Source of the DNA: Diplodia intermedia
Lineage: Eukaryota; Ascomycota; Dothideomycetes; Botryosphaeriales; Botryosphaeriaceae
Length of the DNA stretch: 64,000 nt
Reading direction: 5' to 3'
Assembly: GCA_021495925.1 (NCBI GenBank)
Contig: JAKEKT010000097.1
Location: forward strand, 62,001-126,000
Made by a program: the position numbers and the translations under genes. The notes under the pieces are model-generated. The model was given only the letters and a program-made list of their open reading frames with translations. It did not search any database and had not been told where the DNA came from. The first letter of the stretch is position 1. Each line of letters opens with the position of its first letter. Shown here piece by piece: positions 35,584 to 47,693 of the stretch.

Positions 35584-36375
35584 TTACTTTGGCTGTGTTC
35601 CATAATAGGTGCGTTGCGTAGGTTGCTGGGAGGTTTGGTGCGTGGCGGCCGGATTGGTGAACTGCCTCGGCTGTGGCGGCGAGGGCGGGGCATGAGGATT
35701 CCAGACTGATGGAGCATTTGCAGGCACCCTAGTGACCCCGTGTTGATGAGATGAAGGAGTAGAGGGAACCGCTGCAGGACGTAGAGTAGACGTGGTATAC
35801 TCAGTGGAGAACCGGTTGGGCGCGTGGTAGTCTGGCTGAGCAGCGTGGGGCGATAGAGTGGGAAGACCATCGTAAGCCATGGGAGCTGAGTAGCTGCCGC
35901 CATCTGCTCCACCGTAAGCAGCCTCATGCGGAGACCAGGGTTGTCCTTGTGCATCGACATGGGTCCAAGCTCCGTCGCATGAGTTGGACGCGTTTTGTTG
36001 AGTCTGCTGTTGCCGCATCCGTGTATAGGAATCTGGCACTTCTTCCAAAGTCCCCATCTGTTGAATGGTCAAAACACCAAATGTGAAGGACAGAAAATCC
36101 AACAAAGTAGAGACGAGACTTACCCGTTTGAATACACATTCGACACCGTATATTCGGCAATGCTGGCATCTGCCGGATTCGTCCAGGCCATGACATCGTA
36201 TCTTCCGTTTCCTGCAATGAACGCACTGCTCAAAGAAATCAGGTCAATTGGAAGTGGCTCTGAACATTCGAGCTGGAGTCTTGGCCAAAGGGCTAGATAC
36301 AGGCGGTCTTACCGCTATCATTGCGCGAGGACGCGGGCCTGCCTCGAAAGTATAGTCTGGATAGTACGGCTGCAT
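35584..36375 (-). CDS. Small Zn(II)2Cys6 transcription factor
   Basis: Three exons (36375-36313, 36225-36124, 36057-35584) give 212 residues. Intron 1 (87 nt, GTAAGA...GAGCAG) and intron 2 (66 nt, GTAAGT, TTGACC, CAACAG) are canonical and phase-neutral. Exon 2 encodes a perfect binuclear cluster: C22-x2-C25-x6-C32-x8-C41-x2-C44-x6-C51 with basic residues RKRKIR between Cys 2 and 3. The C-terminal 150 residues are Gln/Pro/Ser/Tyr-rich and disordered, like an activation region; no fungal_trans middle domain is seen, so the protein is much shorter than most family members. The start MQPYYPDY is chosen because it is the ATG nearest the cluster; an in-frame upstream ATG at 36480 is possible. The 3' end may also extend through a GTAAGTGAG donor at the present stop codon. 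Binding sites and targets are unknown. Confidence 0.75.
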
Positions 36376-39272
36376 GGGGTGATTGATTGCGCTTCCAATG
36401 AAGCGAAAAATATCAGTATAGGGAACTGTGCAACGGCGGACAGCCCTGATGGCTTTGGCTTTCAGTTCTCCATGGGGCAACGTAGGAAAGAGAAGACATG
36501 AATGCTCCTCGGCTTCGAGCTATATAAAGACACAAGAGCCTTCAATCATTTACCGCGCAAAAGACGGTCGGGACAGCGCCATCTCATCCATGTTGGGTCG
36601 GTCCCTCGTCCAAGCACAATGTAGTATTACGCACTGTGAAACGGACCCAGGAACTGAGCAGACAACTTGGGGCTGGCCCGGCTCTGTTAACGCTCCGTGC
36701 CGAGTAGGCAAACTTTTGGCTGCCTACTCTCCAATTGACGCTAGAATACGGCAGGGCACAGAAGGCCAGGGTGATGTGGGTAGAAGCAGGCCGGACCACT
36801 ACTCCGCCGCCGTCGGGTATGCGGCAGGCGGGGAGCTATGCGCTGAATTGTTAGACTAGCGTGAGCAGTGGGCGCAATGAAAGCTGCTCTTCACAAAAAC
36901 GTTGCAGAATTCGAAAATCTTTAGGCACGGTCCGGCCTAGTAGGCTGCAAAGGCGCTTGCGGAAAACGGCTATCTTTCCGACGAAGAAAGAGGATTGCTT
37001 CTTTCAGCGTAAAATCATGTGATTGAAGTCGTCCTTGTACGACCCGCCTAATGCCCAGAGCCACGAGTCTGAGGCGGCGCTTCCGCTTTCCGTCATGCAT
37101 GGCGCCTGCTTCAAAAGGCGGTATTCGCCGTGGTACAGGCAGGGTCAAGGCAGATTGCCGCAGGGGGCAAGCCTTCTGATCAATGCCAGGCAAGAGCGGC
37201 CTTGGCATCGACTGGACCGATAGCCACGCGCCCATGAGTGATGCGTCCTGCGGGTTGGTGACTGAGTGGCAAACCCCGATAATGAGTGGTCACATCGCGA
37301 CGCAGCGGTAGAGGCTGGGCGGAGAATTGCGCTGTGCAGGAAGTTACGGACAGCGGGCCGATCCAAATTAGGCGTTGTGCGTGACATTAAGCAGGAAAGC
37401 CTTGAGCTCGAGTAGATCTGACAGTTGCTTTGGTGCTGACAGCACTGAGAGACGGCGGGAGAGAAGGGCCTTGGCAAGTGGTGCTTGGTAATGTTCCGAA
37501 AGAATTTGGGTTCGTTCCGTTGCAACGTAGTACCAAAAAAGCAACGCTGGCCAATCAGCAGCCCAGGCGGGAGCGGGAGGAAAAGGGCGTACCCGTCGCA
37601 TGGCGGCATTTTGTCACAAACGGCCAGGCCAAGGATGCTGGTCGCAGCTGAATGGGTGGCAGGGAGTGGACTGTAGCAGGCGACCGGCGGGAAGCAAATA
37701 GTCGGACATGGTTGAGCCTTGATCACACATTCCGTCAGCCAGAGGCAGGCTGCTGCTGACAGTGGGAAGACCCGTGTGTCTGGATGCAAGGACGCGCGCT
37801 GACAGCGGCAAAGAGAATTGCGTGGTCCCGTAATGCAAACCTACATGCATCCATGACGTTCCGAGTTGACCGTACGGATGCTCGTGTCGATCGTGAAGAG
37901 CTGTCGAAAAGTCGCCAAGTAGCGGTCTGCTGTTCTGGGTCCTTGAGCTTACAGACCATGTCCCAACGACCAAACTGCGATCGCGTGACACTAGGGAGAG
38001 AGCATGCCTCCGCAGACCATTGAGGTGTGCAACCTCTGTCTTTTCAACCATCAATGTCCAAGTTATTGGGTATGCGGCCGCCCGTGAGCACAAATCTATC
38101 CCAGGGAGTACCTTACCGACCGAAGTAGACGGGGGTGCAGGATAGGAAATCCGGGTCGGCGGTCGCTGAGAGATGGCTTCACAGAGACCTCATCGTAATT
38201 TGCGCGCCGCCCACCACATGGCTCCGGTGGAGGCAAGCGAACTGAAGCCCGGTGAAAGTGAAAGCAGCCAGAGTTCACCGACCGCTTGTTTCGTCATAAC
38301 GGTGGCAGAGAGGCTGGCAATAGCAGACTAATCCTGCAGACAGCCGTGACTATACCGAGACGAGATGGGCTGCGGCTTGTTGCGGGTTAGGAATGCATGC
38401 TAGCCCGGCCTGCAGCGAGAGATTCGGAGCACGGCAGCACTGATGGTGTAAAGGTAGGGGCATTTGAGGAGCAGTAAGGAGAAGCTGTGTATCATGCACG
38501 CAGCGAGGAAGCCTCCACAGAGAATCGAGCATGGGTGATGAGTGCAGCACCACCTCGCGCGATCAAAGAGGTGCTTCCAAGGGCCGCTTGCTCGGCGGCG
38601 CCGGCGGTGATGGAACTGCGATAGAGCCGGGGCGAGGGTTTTGCTGTGCTGATCAAAAAATACAAAAACGGGGAAGGGAAGAAGACTGCGGTGTGGCGAT
38701 TGAGGGAGAGAAAGGGTTGAGACGTGTTGCAAGCAAGTGGAAGGCGACGTGATGTGTTTGTGGGGAAGCAGCGGCCATGGGCAAAGCAATCAGGCAACAA
38801 GGCAGGCGCCAAGGCGGCCGTGGCAGCCGTGGTCGGGCCGGATGAGGGTTGCGGACCTAGATAGCCCTAAGCGCCGCACGGTCGGCAGAAACGCTGCTCT
38901 TTCTCCTCTCTTGCGCGCTCCTGTCCTGACGCGGCGCCACCTACCGCCGTTTGCTGTGCCACCGGCTCACGCGTCCGGCAACCTCTCGCTTGCCGGAGCG
39001 ATTCCTCGCCCTCGGCCAGGCCTCCGCCCCCGCTCAATCGCTCCTCTCAGGCACCGTCAAACCTCGGGTGCACGCGGCTATTCACAATTACCGAATCCTG
39101 TGCATGACCTCAGACCTCAACCACCTCAAGCAGCCTGCTCTTTTCGTGATCCAACTCCCCGCATTGTCCCCTGTTCCAGTTTCGTTTCCAACCACGGGCG
39201 CAGCGACGCCACCATCCCAAAGCATCCCGTGCTCCGACGGTAAACAACTTCTAATTCCACCTCGACTGCAAC
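36376..39272. other. Intergenic region between the divergent Zn2Cys6 and alcohol dehydrogenase genes
   Basis: A 2.9-kb region with no supported gene. It contains a TATATAAAG-like element near 36519-36528 that could serve either strand, and GC-rich leader sequence upstream of the dehydrogenase. Frames of 130-240 residues occur but have no domain, and they overlap one another on both strands. Confidence 0.45.
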
Positions 39273-40473
39273 ATGACTGCCAGTCAAGACGGACTCCCCG
39301 CTACTCACCGCGCTGCGGTCGTCGTGGTATGCCATTCGTGACCGCCAGGAGAGCACAGCTCCGGCATCCCACTAACCATTTTTGTCTGCCCACAGAAGCA
39401 GGGCCACGAGCCTCATTTCGAGGTCCAGGACCTGCCGCTCCCGGCTCCCGGCCCCAACGACGTCCTCGTCCGCCTGACTGCCTCCGGCGTGTGCGGCACC
39501 GACTTCGCCCTAGCCTCTGGCGAACTGGGCCCTGTGCGACCCATATTGGGCCACGAGGGCATCGGCCGCGTCGTCAAGCTCGGCTCGTCTCTGTCCGAGG
39601 CCCAAGTCCGTCTGGGGCAGCGCGTGGGCGTCGCTTGGCTGCGCGATGTGTGCGGCGAATGCGCCATGTGCTTGCATGAGAGCGGAGAGACGCGCTGCTA
39701 CGCCGCCGTCCAGTCCGGACGGAAGGTCGACGGCACCTTCGCAGAGTACACGGTCGTGCCGGCCCGCTACCTCATGAGACTGCCTGAAAAGCTCTCAGAC
39801 GAGCAGGTAGCCCCTATCTTGTGCGGCGGCCTAACCATCTACAAGGCCCTCAAGATCTGTGGTGCCATTCCCGGCGGTTTCGTCGCTATCCCCGGGGCCG
39901 GTGGAGGTGTCGGTGCGCTTGGGATTCAGTATGCGAAAGCCATGGGGTTCCGTGTCGTTGCAGTGGATGCCGGCGGGCAAAAAAGGGAGTATTGCTCGAG
40001 CCTGGGCGCGGAGGCGTACGTCGATGTGACGAAGGTGTCGGACGTGGCAGCGGCCGTGAAGGAGGCAACGGAGGGTCGTGGAGCATCAGCGGTTCTTGTG
40101 ACGGCAGGAAGCGGTGCTGCATATCAATCCTCGCTCGGCATGCTGGCGCCGTTCGGCACCATGGTTTGCATTGGCATCCCTCCCCCCTCGCAGACCATGA
40201 ACCTCCATCCGCTGAGCTTTATTGATCATGGCTATCGCATCATCGGATCCGCAGTGGGAACGCGCGGCGACGTGCTCGAGGCCTTGGAATTTGTGGACCG
40301 GCAACAGGTCACGCCTGTCGTGCAGACGGCCAGGCTGGAGGACTTAACCGAGATGGCCAAGAAGAGCGCATCCGGACAGGTGGGTGACGGCCTGTCCCTG
40401 AGATCTCTCCCCTCGGCTCCAGCTGACAGTTTGGTCGGTTCAGGTTACCGGCAAGTACGTTATCAAGATGTAG
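39273..40473 (+). CDS. Zinc-dependent alcohol dehydrogenase (MDR superfamily, yeast ADH type)
   Basis: Three exons (39273-39326, 39396-40379, 40444-40473) give 355 residues. Exon 1 supplies MTASQDGLPATHRAAVVV and exon 3 only VTGKYVIKM, the typical end of this family (VTGKYVxxL). Features seen are GVCGTDFALASG (catalytic zinc Cys), GHEGIGRV (catalytic His-Glu), four structural-zinc cysteines in CGECAMCLHESGETRC, and GAGGGVGALGIQYAKAMG as the NAD(P)-binding Rossmann loop. Family members reduce acetaldehyde and other aldehydes or oxidise primary alcohols in the cytosol. A GTGGGTGA donor and a TTCAG acceptor define the last intron; without splicing, the frame would run 29 residues longer without homology. 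The substrate is not readable from sequence. Confidence 0.92.
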
Positions 40474-41704
40474 ACACATTCAAGATGCAACGAGGACGTT
40501 TGACGACAGCTTGGCGCCGCTTCTCCGTGATGCTCATGCGACGCACACAGCAGTCGTAGCCGCGAGGCTGACTTTGGCCGGGTCCAATTGCGCCTTGTGA
40601 TGGGCGCTGCGAAGCTTCGCCTCGGGCTTGTGGGCAGATGAGCGGGTCTCGGCAGCACGACATGCAGCAATCAACCTCTCAGTGCGACAACTTGCGCGTC
40701 GAGGAGCGTGCACCTTCCGTGCATCTTCTCCGAACTAAAAGTCTTGCAACACGACAAGCTCACATAAGACCGGGCCGGCGGGGATTGGTGTTGTTCATCA
40801 CGACCCACAGATGTTGCAGAGAACCTGGGGACGCCTTGGCGCCGTCTCACATCCGGGCGATCGCTTTCGCCGCACGGGGCCCCGCGCCACTCACACTTTG
40901 CACACTTGCATTGCCAGCCGCGCTACCGGCCAGGGAAGCTCTTGGCAAGAGGCTACGAGCCGCCAAAGGGTGCTTCGTGAGTGGTTGGGAGGGCGGTCAA
41001 GCCTCAGGCCACCCCGCCAAGCTCCAAGCATCGACTCGGGACGCGTCTTCTCCGCTCGCGCTAGTGTCTCCGAGCGCCCGCTGCCATGCTTCCATGCAGA
41101 TGCTGTTGTTGGAACGGTAACAGCCAAGAAGGGCCCAGGATCTGCATAGCCGCGTCTCAAGATGTGCTAGGCCCGCACACCAACAGAGCCTAGTCGATAC
41201 CGATCGGCCCTGTCTGCTGCGTTGCATGTCGAAAACCGTCGACCCCGCCCCGGAAAAAGAAGCTTCAACGCCTGCTAGGCCCGCCTATTCCTACACGCCG
41301 ATTGACGCGGCCGCAGTCCGCGCCGTGGCCCCTACGCCCACCTGCTGCACTCCACACACGCCCTCTGTCACGAGCATCCTTAGTAATCAACACCATAACC
41401 GATAGTCGTTTGCAAATATCAGCTTGCGTCAAGGTGCTGGCGCGCTTCATAAGGAAACGCATCACTCGCTCGGATCAAAAGCTTCCATCGGATGCACTCC
41501 TCCCGGCTGAGTTGACCTGCACCCTCCCTTCTTTCCACCCTTTTTATACCTTCCTTTCGGCTAATGACAGCTTGAGTCTGTCCCCTTGACCCTTTCCCTT
41601 CTCTCCCTTCTCGTTGTACGACCAGCAGCTGGTGCTGCTCTTTTGATCTTTTCCCCCTTACCCTTTACCACCGCGGCCTGGAGCCCTAATACCATTCTTT
41701 CACC
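40474..41704. other. Intergenic region upstream of the zinc transporter
   Basis: No gene supported. The last 200 bp are a CT-rich leader with TTTATACC about 160 bp before the transporter ATG. Confidence 0.45.
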
Positions 41705-43374
41705 ATGTCAGACACCGAGCAGCGTCCGCAGTGCGGCAGCGAGCCCGGTTCTGGCGGAGAATACGACCTTGGCATTCATGTCGTCGCTCTTTGTGAGTAC
41801 CCACCAGTGCCGCCAACAAGGGGGGGTTTGCTAACGTCTCCCAGTCCTTGTCGTCTTTGCTAGTATTAGCGGTATGCATTACACCCGCGATGCTGAAACC
41901 CCGCTCGAGCCACATCTAACGCACAGACAGGAGCCGGATTTCCAGTTGTGGCAAAGAAGTTCCCCAAGCTGAAGATCCCTCCCAAGGCCTTCTTCTTCTG
42001 CAAACACTTCGGTACTGGCGTCCTGATTGCCACCGCCTTCGTTCACGTACGTGTACTCTGCCTCCGCACTGTTGAGGTTTTGATCTTGAACCTTTGACGT
42101 GACTGTGATTTGGTTGGTGTTGGTGAGATAAAGAAAGCTAATCAAATACTCGTGACCATTCAGTTGCTCCCTACTGCCTTCGCATCGCTTAATGACCCAT
42201 GCCTCCCGCCGCTCTTCACCGACGACTACCCTGCTCTGCCTGGTGTGATCATGATGGGCTCCCTGTTCTGCCTGTTCGTGCTTGAGATGTGGCTCAACTC
42301 GAAGATGGGCGGGCACAGCCACGGCGGCCCCACTGGGGCGGGCATCAACGCCCCGGCTCACGTCCACGCCCCCGCCCAGACCAAGAAGGGCCTCACCTCT
42401 GCCCAGCCAGCACGTCCGCTCCGTGAGCCGCTGGAGCCGATCAGCCGGACGGATTCCGAGGAAAGTTTGGACAAGTCATACGCCTGGGACGAGGCCAAGC
42501 AGGCCTACGTCCGCGAGAGAGAGTAAGCCTATACTTCCTGCTCCTTTCACACCCTCCCTCCTTCGCAAGGATGCTGACGCCCAAGCTAGGGATGAGCTCG
42601 CCATGGGTAACCAACAGCCCTCGGAGATGCCCTCCTGGTTCGTTGCCTTCTACTCGCAGTACGTCCGCCAGCGCGACGAGATGCTCGACATCATCGACCG
42701 CCGCATGGCCTCGACGCTGCCGAGCTACGAGAACAAGCAAGCCTCGGCGACAGACCAGGAAGTCTCCTTCTTCGACGCCGAAGACCACGACCTCGAGGAG
42801 GGCGGCGAGGGCGCCGTCGACCCGATGGTGCTGAAGCGCATGTCTCTCAACATCACCATCCTCGAGGGTGGTATCCTGTTCCACTCGGTCTTCGTCGGCA
42901 TCACTGTATCCGCCACCGTCGACGGCTTCATCATCCTGCTCATCGCCATCATGTTCCACCAGACGTTCGAAGGTCTGGGTCTGGGTAGCCGTATCGCCGC
43001 TGTGCCGTATCCCAAGGGCTCGTACAAGCCCTGGTTGCTCGTTGTCGCGTTCGGCACGACGGCGCCGTTCGGTCAGGCCATCGGCTTGCTGGCGCGCAAC
43101 TCGTTCGACATCAACAGCGCGTTTGGTCTGATCATGGTGGGCGCGTTCAACGCGATCAGTTCCGGCCTGCTAATCTACGCGGCATTGGTGGACTTGCTGG
43201 CGGAGGACTTCCTGTCCGAGGAGGCGCAGGCCTTGATGAGCAAGAAGGACAAGACCTGGGCGTTCGTTTTCGTTCTTATGGGCGGTAAGTCTCATTCTCC
43301 CTCATTCGGAAACCAGCATGCTAATCTGGTTTTCTACAGCTGCCGGTATGTCCATCGTCGGTGCCTTCGCTTAG
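41705..43374 (+). CDS. ZIP-family zinc transporter (Zrt1/Zrt2-like)
   Basis: Six exons (41705-41792, 41845-41871, 41931-42046, 42164-42522, 42590-43284, 43340-43374) give 439 residues with matching phases. Exon 2 is only 27 nt. Eight membrane helices are visible: three near the N-terminus (ALFLVVFASISGAGFPVVA, HFGTGVLIATAFVHLLPTAF, GVIMMGSLFCLFVLEMWL), then a long cytosolic loop with HSHGG and HVHAPA metal-binding clusters, then helices 4-8. Helix 4 carries FHSVFVGITVS and helix 5 FHQTFEGLGLG, the paired His/Glu metal path of ZIP proteins. The C-terminus AAGMSIVGAFA is the short periplasm-facing end usual for this family. It is expected at the plasma membrane importing zinc (possibly iron). 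Expression is probably zinc-controlled, but no zinc-responsive element was identified by eye. Confidence 0.93.
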
Positions 43375-45957
43375 TCCAGGAGCTTGGGCAAACACAGGCC
43401 AGAAATTCTCCTATCTCTCTTTTTCATGAGTCGCGATAGGAACTCGGAAAACACATGAACCGAGGATGCAGTGCATTCCCAGGGTACATGTTGGTGGCGG
43501 CCGTCGAATAGCCAACCAGTCTTTCGTCACCAAGCCTTTCCGTTGTCTCTGAACGCGCATACCACATGCAAAGCACTTCCGATACTCCTCTCGTTCTGCA
43601 CACCCAAGGAAACAAAAGGGAGTAGAGGTTAGAGGTGCTTTTTCAACGAAATGAACTTTCCTTAACGCTTGAACACGTGTATAATTATATATTTTATGAG
43701 AACAATACCTCGATCTTCGGCATATGCAGAGGGGGGTGGTTCTGGGCTAGCCAAGTAGAGACCTTGTCTAACGGCCCACTTGGTCTTCACCGGTCTTGGC
43801 TCTGCTGGGTTTCTTTTACCTCCTCCATATTCCTGAAAATCTCTCATTTAGATAGCAAAAGCACCGTATGACGGGCAAAAATACTACAATAACGCTTCAC
43901 GATAGCACTTTCAATCTCAACAGAACTTCCATGATGCAGGCGAAGCGCGCAAGCCAAGTCTTTTCCGGTTGACCCTCTTTCCTATGCGAGTGCATGATGC
44001 CGACCCTGTTACGCACTGATGGAATGTGATTATACTCGCATACTGTGTCTGAGCCTGGATCAGGGACTCCTTCATTTGTTGCTTACGGTCTTGGCAGCCC
44101 TTCAGAAAGGACCATCTGGAATCGTCGCAGCCAGTCTACACGACAAGCAACCTGCATAGACAGTGTGGCCAAGACAAGCCAAGAGTCGTCTGATACGGCA
44201 AGATTACTCTATTTCAAAGGTCCAGCCGTCCCTCGGCCAGAATAATCTGGTAAAAGCGTCCCTCTGGTACAAGCGGCGTGTGAGAAAGCTGACCAATCGG
44301 CGGCTTGACATGGATTGCCCGCATTCCATTCGTCAGAAGTAAAGCTTGTTTGAGACAAGCCATTAATTCATCTAAACGACTCCGTAAGGGGACTGCAGAG
44401 AAAAGAAAAAGGGATCAGAGAAAGTGCATTGCCAAGCAGCACGCCATTCATTGTAAGACGTTGATGTAACGCTTCAGGCCTTGGGCGAAGGGTGTTGTTC
44501 TAAATCCGCAAATGCCGACACGAAGCTGCCATGACCCGCGAACGTCAAGTACCTAGGCAGACGCAGAACTTCGGCAATCCATCTCAAATTTCGCCGAGGC
44601 TGGGCTGGTTGGCGCGTGAAAGGGTCATACGGAGGAAGTCTGTCCAATCGATTATTTGTATGAAATGCTGTTAACCCTTTTCAGTAGTCCATGTCTTCAG
44701 CGGTAGCATTGCAGGCACTATGTATGACGTAACAACAACCACACAAATTGCGCGAGAACTTCAACGCGACAGCCAAAACTTCCACCATCCATCCCGAAAG
44801 ATGCAGATGATCCCGAAGTCATCTTGCTCTCCAGCTATCGTCCCTGCGAACAATGTCTCCTTAACTTGAATTTCCGTCCCGAACATACTGAGCTAATTAT
44901 GGACGCCCGGCTCCTCTCATTTGCCTCGGACATCGCTTTAATGGCAGCCACAGGCGCGCCACTCAAGACCTCCAGCTCCGACACGCCGCCAACCCCGACA
45001 CCACCGTACGCGCGAGTGCCAGTCGCAGCCTCGCCCACACCAACTCGTTCCTTGATCGATGGGTTCAAATGGTCCCGGGCGTTAGCGACCGCAGAAACGT
45101 CAAAGGCATCGCACGCCCCCTCGAGCCAGAAGACTGCCTGTGTTCCGCGCCTCACGATATATAACCGCGTCGGGAGTCCCATGTCGATGAGGGTGTAGGT
45201 GTGGACGGGATGAGACTTCCGACCGCTACGTCGACGGCCACAGAGGAGCCTTCCGACGTGTTTTTGGTGCGGGCGGGTCACCGGAACGCTTTCAAGCGGG
45301 AGCAAAGTGTCCGGAACATCCCGGACTGGCCGCTGGTGGGGTAATGGCAACGATGGAGGTTTGGCAATGTGCTGGACCTCGATCTGTTCTTTATGGATCC
45401 GAGCAGTGTCGAGCAGCACTCGCGGCCCGTATACGACGTTTGGATCCGGATCGTTGCGGTGTTTACGAATCTGGGCGGTTGCGCGCGCCCCTTCGCAGTG
45501 GCAGGTCTGGCAAGGACTTTGGGATGTCGGTCTGCGGCGTTTGGACGAAAAAGCGCTCACGCGTCCGTGTCAATGGTCCTGCTCCAGCCAGTCCATCCAG
45601 CACACCGTCGTCTGGGACTTGCTCCCGAGTGAGCTAAAAATAAAAAGAAAATGTTAAAACGAGATCATTTAAAAGGGGCTGGTATGAGGAATTTTACTTA
45701 TTTGAGACGATAGAAAGCAATGGTCTAGATCTCATTAGGGGCCTCGGCTACGTGCTCGATTCGAGAGAGACAAGAGTTGAATACAGCCCTGCAGTCAAGA
45801 AAAGGCAAGGCGTAGAAACGCAACATCGTCATTTTTGGAGCAGAGTTTCCAGATCCCAGTTCGACGCCTCTATTCACAGCAACAGACTTGTGCTGCACTC
45901 TTTGGCTGACCTTGATCGCCCTGAGGCCTTTGTCAGTCCCATATTCTGGCCTAAAAA

Positions 45958-46416
45958 TCAGAGAATTTGGTGCATTGGATTGCACCACCAATGATAGAAA
46001 GAAGCAAAATGAGGCAAAGATTGTGGTAGGACCACATGGCTTTCATACGATCTACGACGGGAGTTGCGAGCCGAGCCTTCGCTAAGCCTTACGAAATCAC
46101 GATGGGAATCCTTCTGCGCCTGAATAAGTAGCGCATTCGATATGCCTTGACTCAGGAGCATGTGTTGGTCAAGGTTCACGCTCGATTCGGGAAACACATC
46201 GCACAGGGAACTGAAGTAATTTTCTGGAGATACTACACCGGCGGGCCTTTGACCGGACGAATGCTCATGCTCGCTCTCTGCGGCAGTCACTGTTGCGGTC
46301 TTTCTTGGGCTTCCTCCGATAGCGGCGTCTGAATCCTGCTCATGATGATCTGTAGGGTTGGGAGAAGGCGACATGGAGTGAGTCGACGTCATAAGACGGT
46401 CCTTCGATCCAACCAA
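45958..46416 (-). CDS. Possible small hypothetical protein
   Basis: A 152-residue frame, most likely starting at MTSTHSMSPSPNPTDHHEQD. The composition of the first 100 residues is protein-like: acidic, Ser-rich, then LCDVFPESSVNLDQHMLLSQ and GISNALLIQAQKDSHRDF, which could be an amphipathic helix. A GTAAGG donor after HRDF suggests the real frame may splice away before the current end. No family recognised; it could also be a fragment of a lost gene. Confidence 0.25.
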   Translation of the reverse strand: MVGSKDRLMTSTHSMSPSPNPTDHHEQDSDAAIGGSPRKTATVTAAESEHEHSSGQRPAGVVSPENYFSSLCDVFPESSVNLDQHMLLSQGISNALLIQAQKDSHRDFVRLSEGSARNSRRRSYESHVVLPQSLPHFASFYHWWCNPMHQIL

Positions 46417-47578
46417 TCAGAACTGCAGCGCGCCGCACTTGCCCGGCGACGGGATGCATGTAAGCATCGGACAGCCCACATTCCCGTATGGGCTGTGATT
46501 GGAACGTGGTTGTTTGGACCTGCATTCCGTCTACGCGAAATTTGAAAGAATGGCACCATGCAACGAAACATGGCAAGAGTCTAGAGCCATGTTCGTCTGA
46601 CCGGGACATGCAGTGGCCGTTGCTATCACTTCACCCTCCGCTTTTGTTATCAGCTTCGGCGGGATTCAGCAGGCATGAGCAATGGGCTCCCATCATCAAT
46701 GAGAAGACAGTTGCATGATTCCCCTCCACAGGGCGGAGCCGTTGGTATTCATATGCCCCGCTCCCGTGCGAGAGAAGTCCGACTACCGAGGCTACTCCAC
46801 TGTTCCGTTGGCCCATCCAGGACGCCGATGCAAGGCACTCCATCCACCTCGATCTACCTGAACTGTGGGCCGGCCGGAGTGAGTGAAACAGCGTCTACAC
46901 AGCCATGCGTCTTTTTTCGTCATGGCCCCTCGATCGGGTGCGGGCCGACCCTTGCGCCTCACGTCGGGATGCACGGAACCCGAGCAATCAAGCTCAATTC
47001 ACGGGCTTGGGAGGCTTGGCTCGACTCCTTTCGAGCAAATCAGGGCCGTCGTGATTTGCCTAGGACGCTCTGGATGACGTGTCGGGGCGCTCAGGGATGG
47101 CTGTCCACAGTTCGACGCCAGCCCTTCGACCGTGCCCAAGACAATCTCCACTCCTGGATCTCAGAGCTTGGTTGTCAAGCGATATGGAAAGATAAGGCCA
47201 ATTCTTTGGCGAAAAAGGGGACCCAAGCGAAGTTCGATCACCAGCCAGGGCCTGCGAGAACAACACCACAGAGATCCCCTACCCGCTCCCGATCAGCCAC
47301 CTATCCCCGAGCTCATTCCGAACCGCAACGACCCCGGCGGGTACCTGCTGCAGGCCATGGGTAGCTTCCGTGAAACAACGCGTGCGATTGTATGCTTCCC
47401 CCTTTACCTGCCCGAGCACGAACGCCGAAGCCGTACTCCATTGTTCCAGCACTGCGGATTCTCGAAAATGTCTCAACCGGGAGAACTGATGGTGCTTGCA
47501 GCTTTCACTACACGCACGGAGAAAACACGGGCTGAGGAGCATACAACCAGCCAGAGCGCTGTCCGGCGCGACTTTGTA

Positions 47579-47585
47579 TAAAAGA
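47579..47585 (+). promoter_or_regulatory. TATA box of the NRPS-like reductase gene
   Basis: TATAAAA lies 115 bp upstream of the start codon and is followed by a CA/CT-rich leader, a typical inducible fungal promoter arrangement. Confidence 0.5.
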
Positions 47586-47693
47586 ACAGGATGTCTGCGA
47601 AGCTCAACCCTCATCAACAACTACAGCAAACGCCCGGTCTTCCATCGTTCTCAAGCCACCTCAAGCCAGTCCATTCCATCTAACTCTTCAACC

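Larger units (their letters stand above)
43375..47693. other. Long gene-poor stretch (4.3 kb)
   Basis: No confident gene. A minus-strand frame of 241 residues (45560-44835) and plus-strand frames over the same GC-rich patch have no recognisable domain. One short candidate (46416-45958) is listed separately. The sequence is not RIP-like, in contrast to the block beginning at 51.1 kb. Confidence 0.45.

Noticed and set aside
44835..45560. 241-residue minus-strand frame in a GC-rich patch
   Set aside because: No recognisable domain, overlapped by equally long frames on the other strand, no splice or promoter support.
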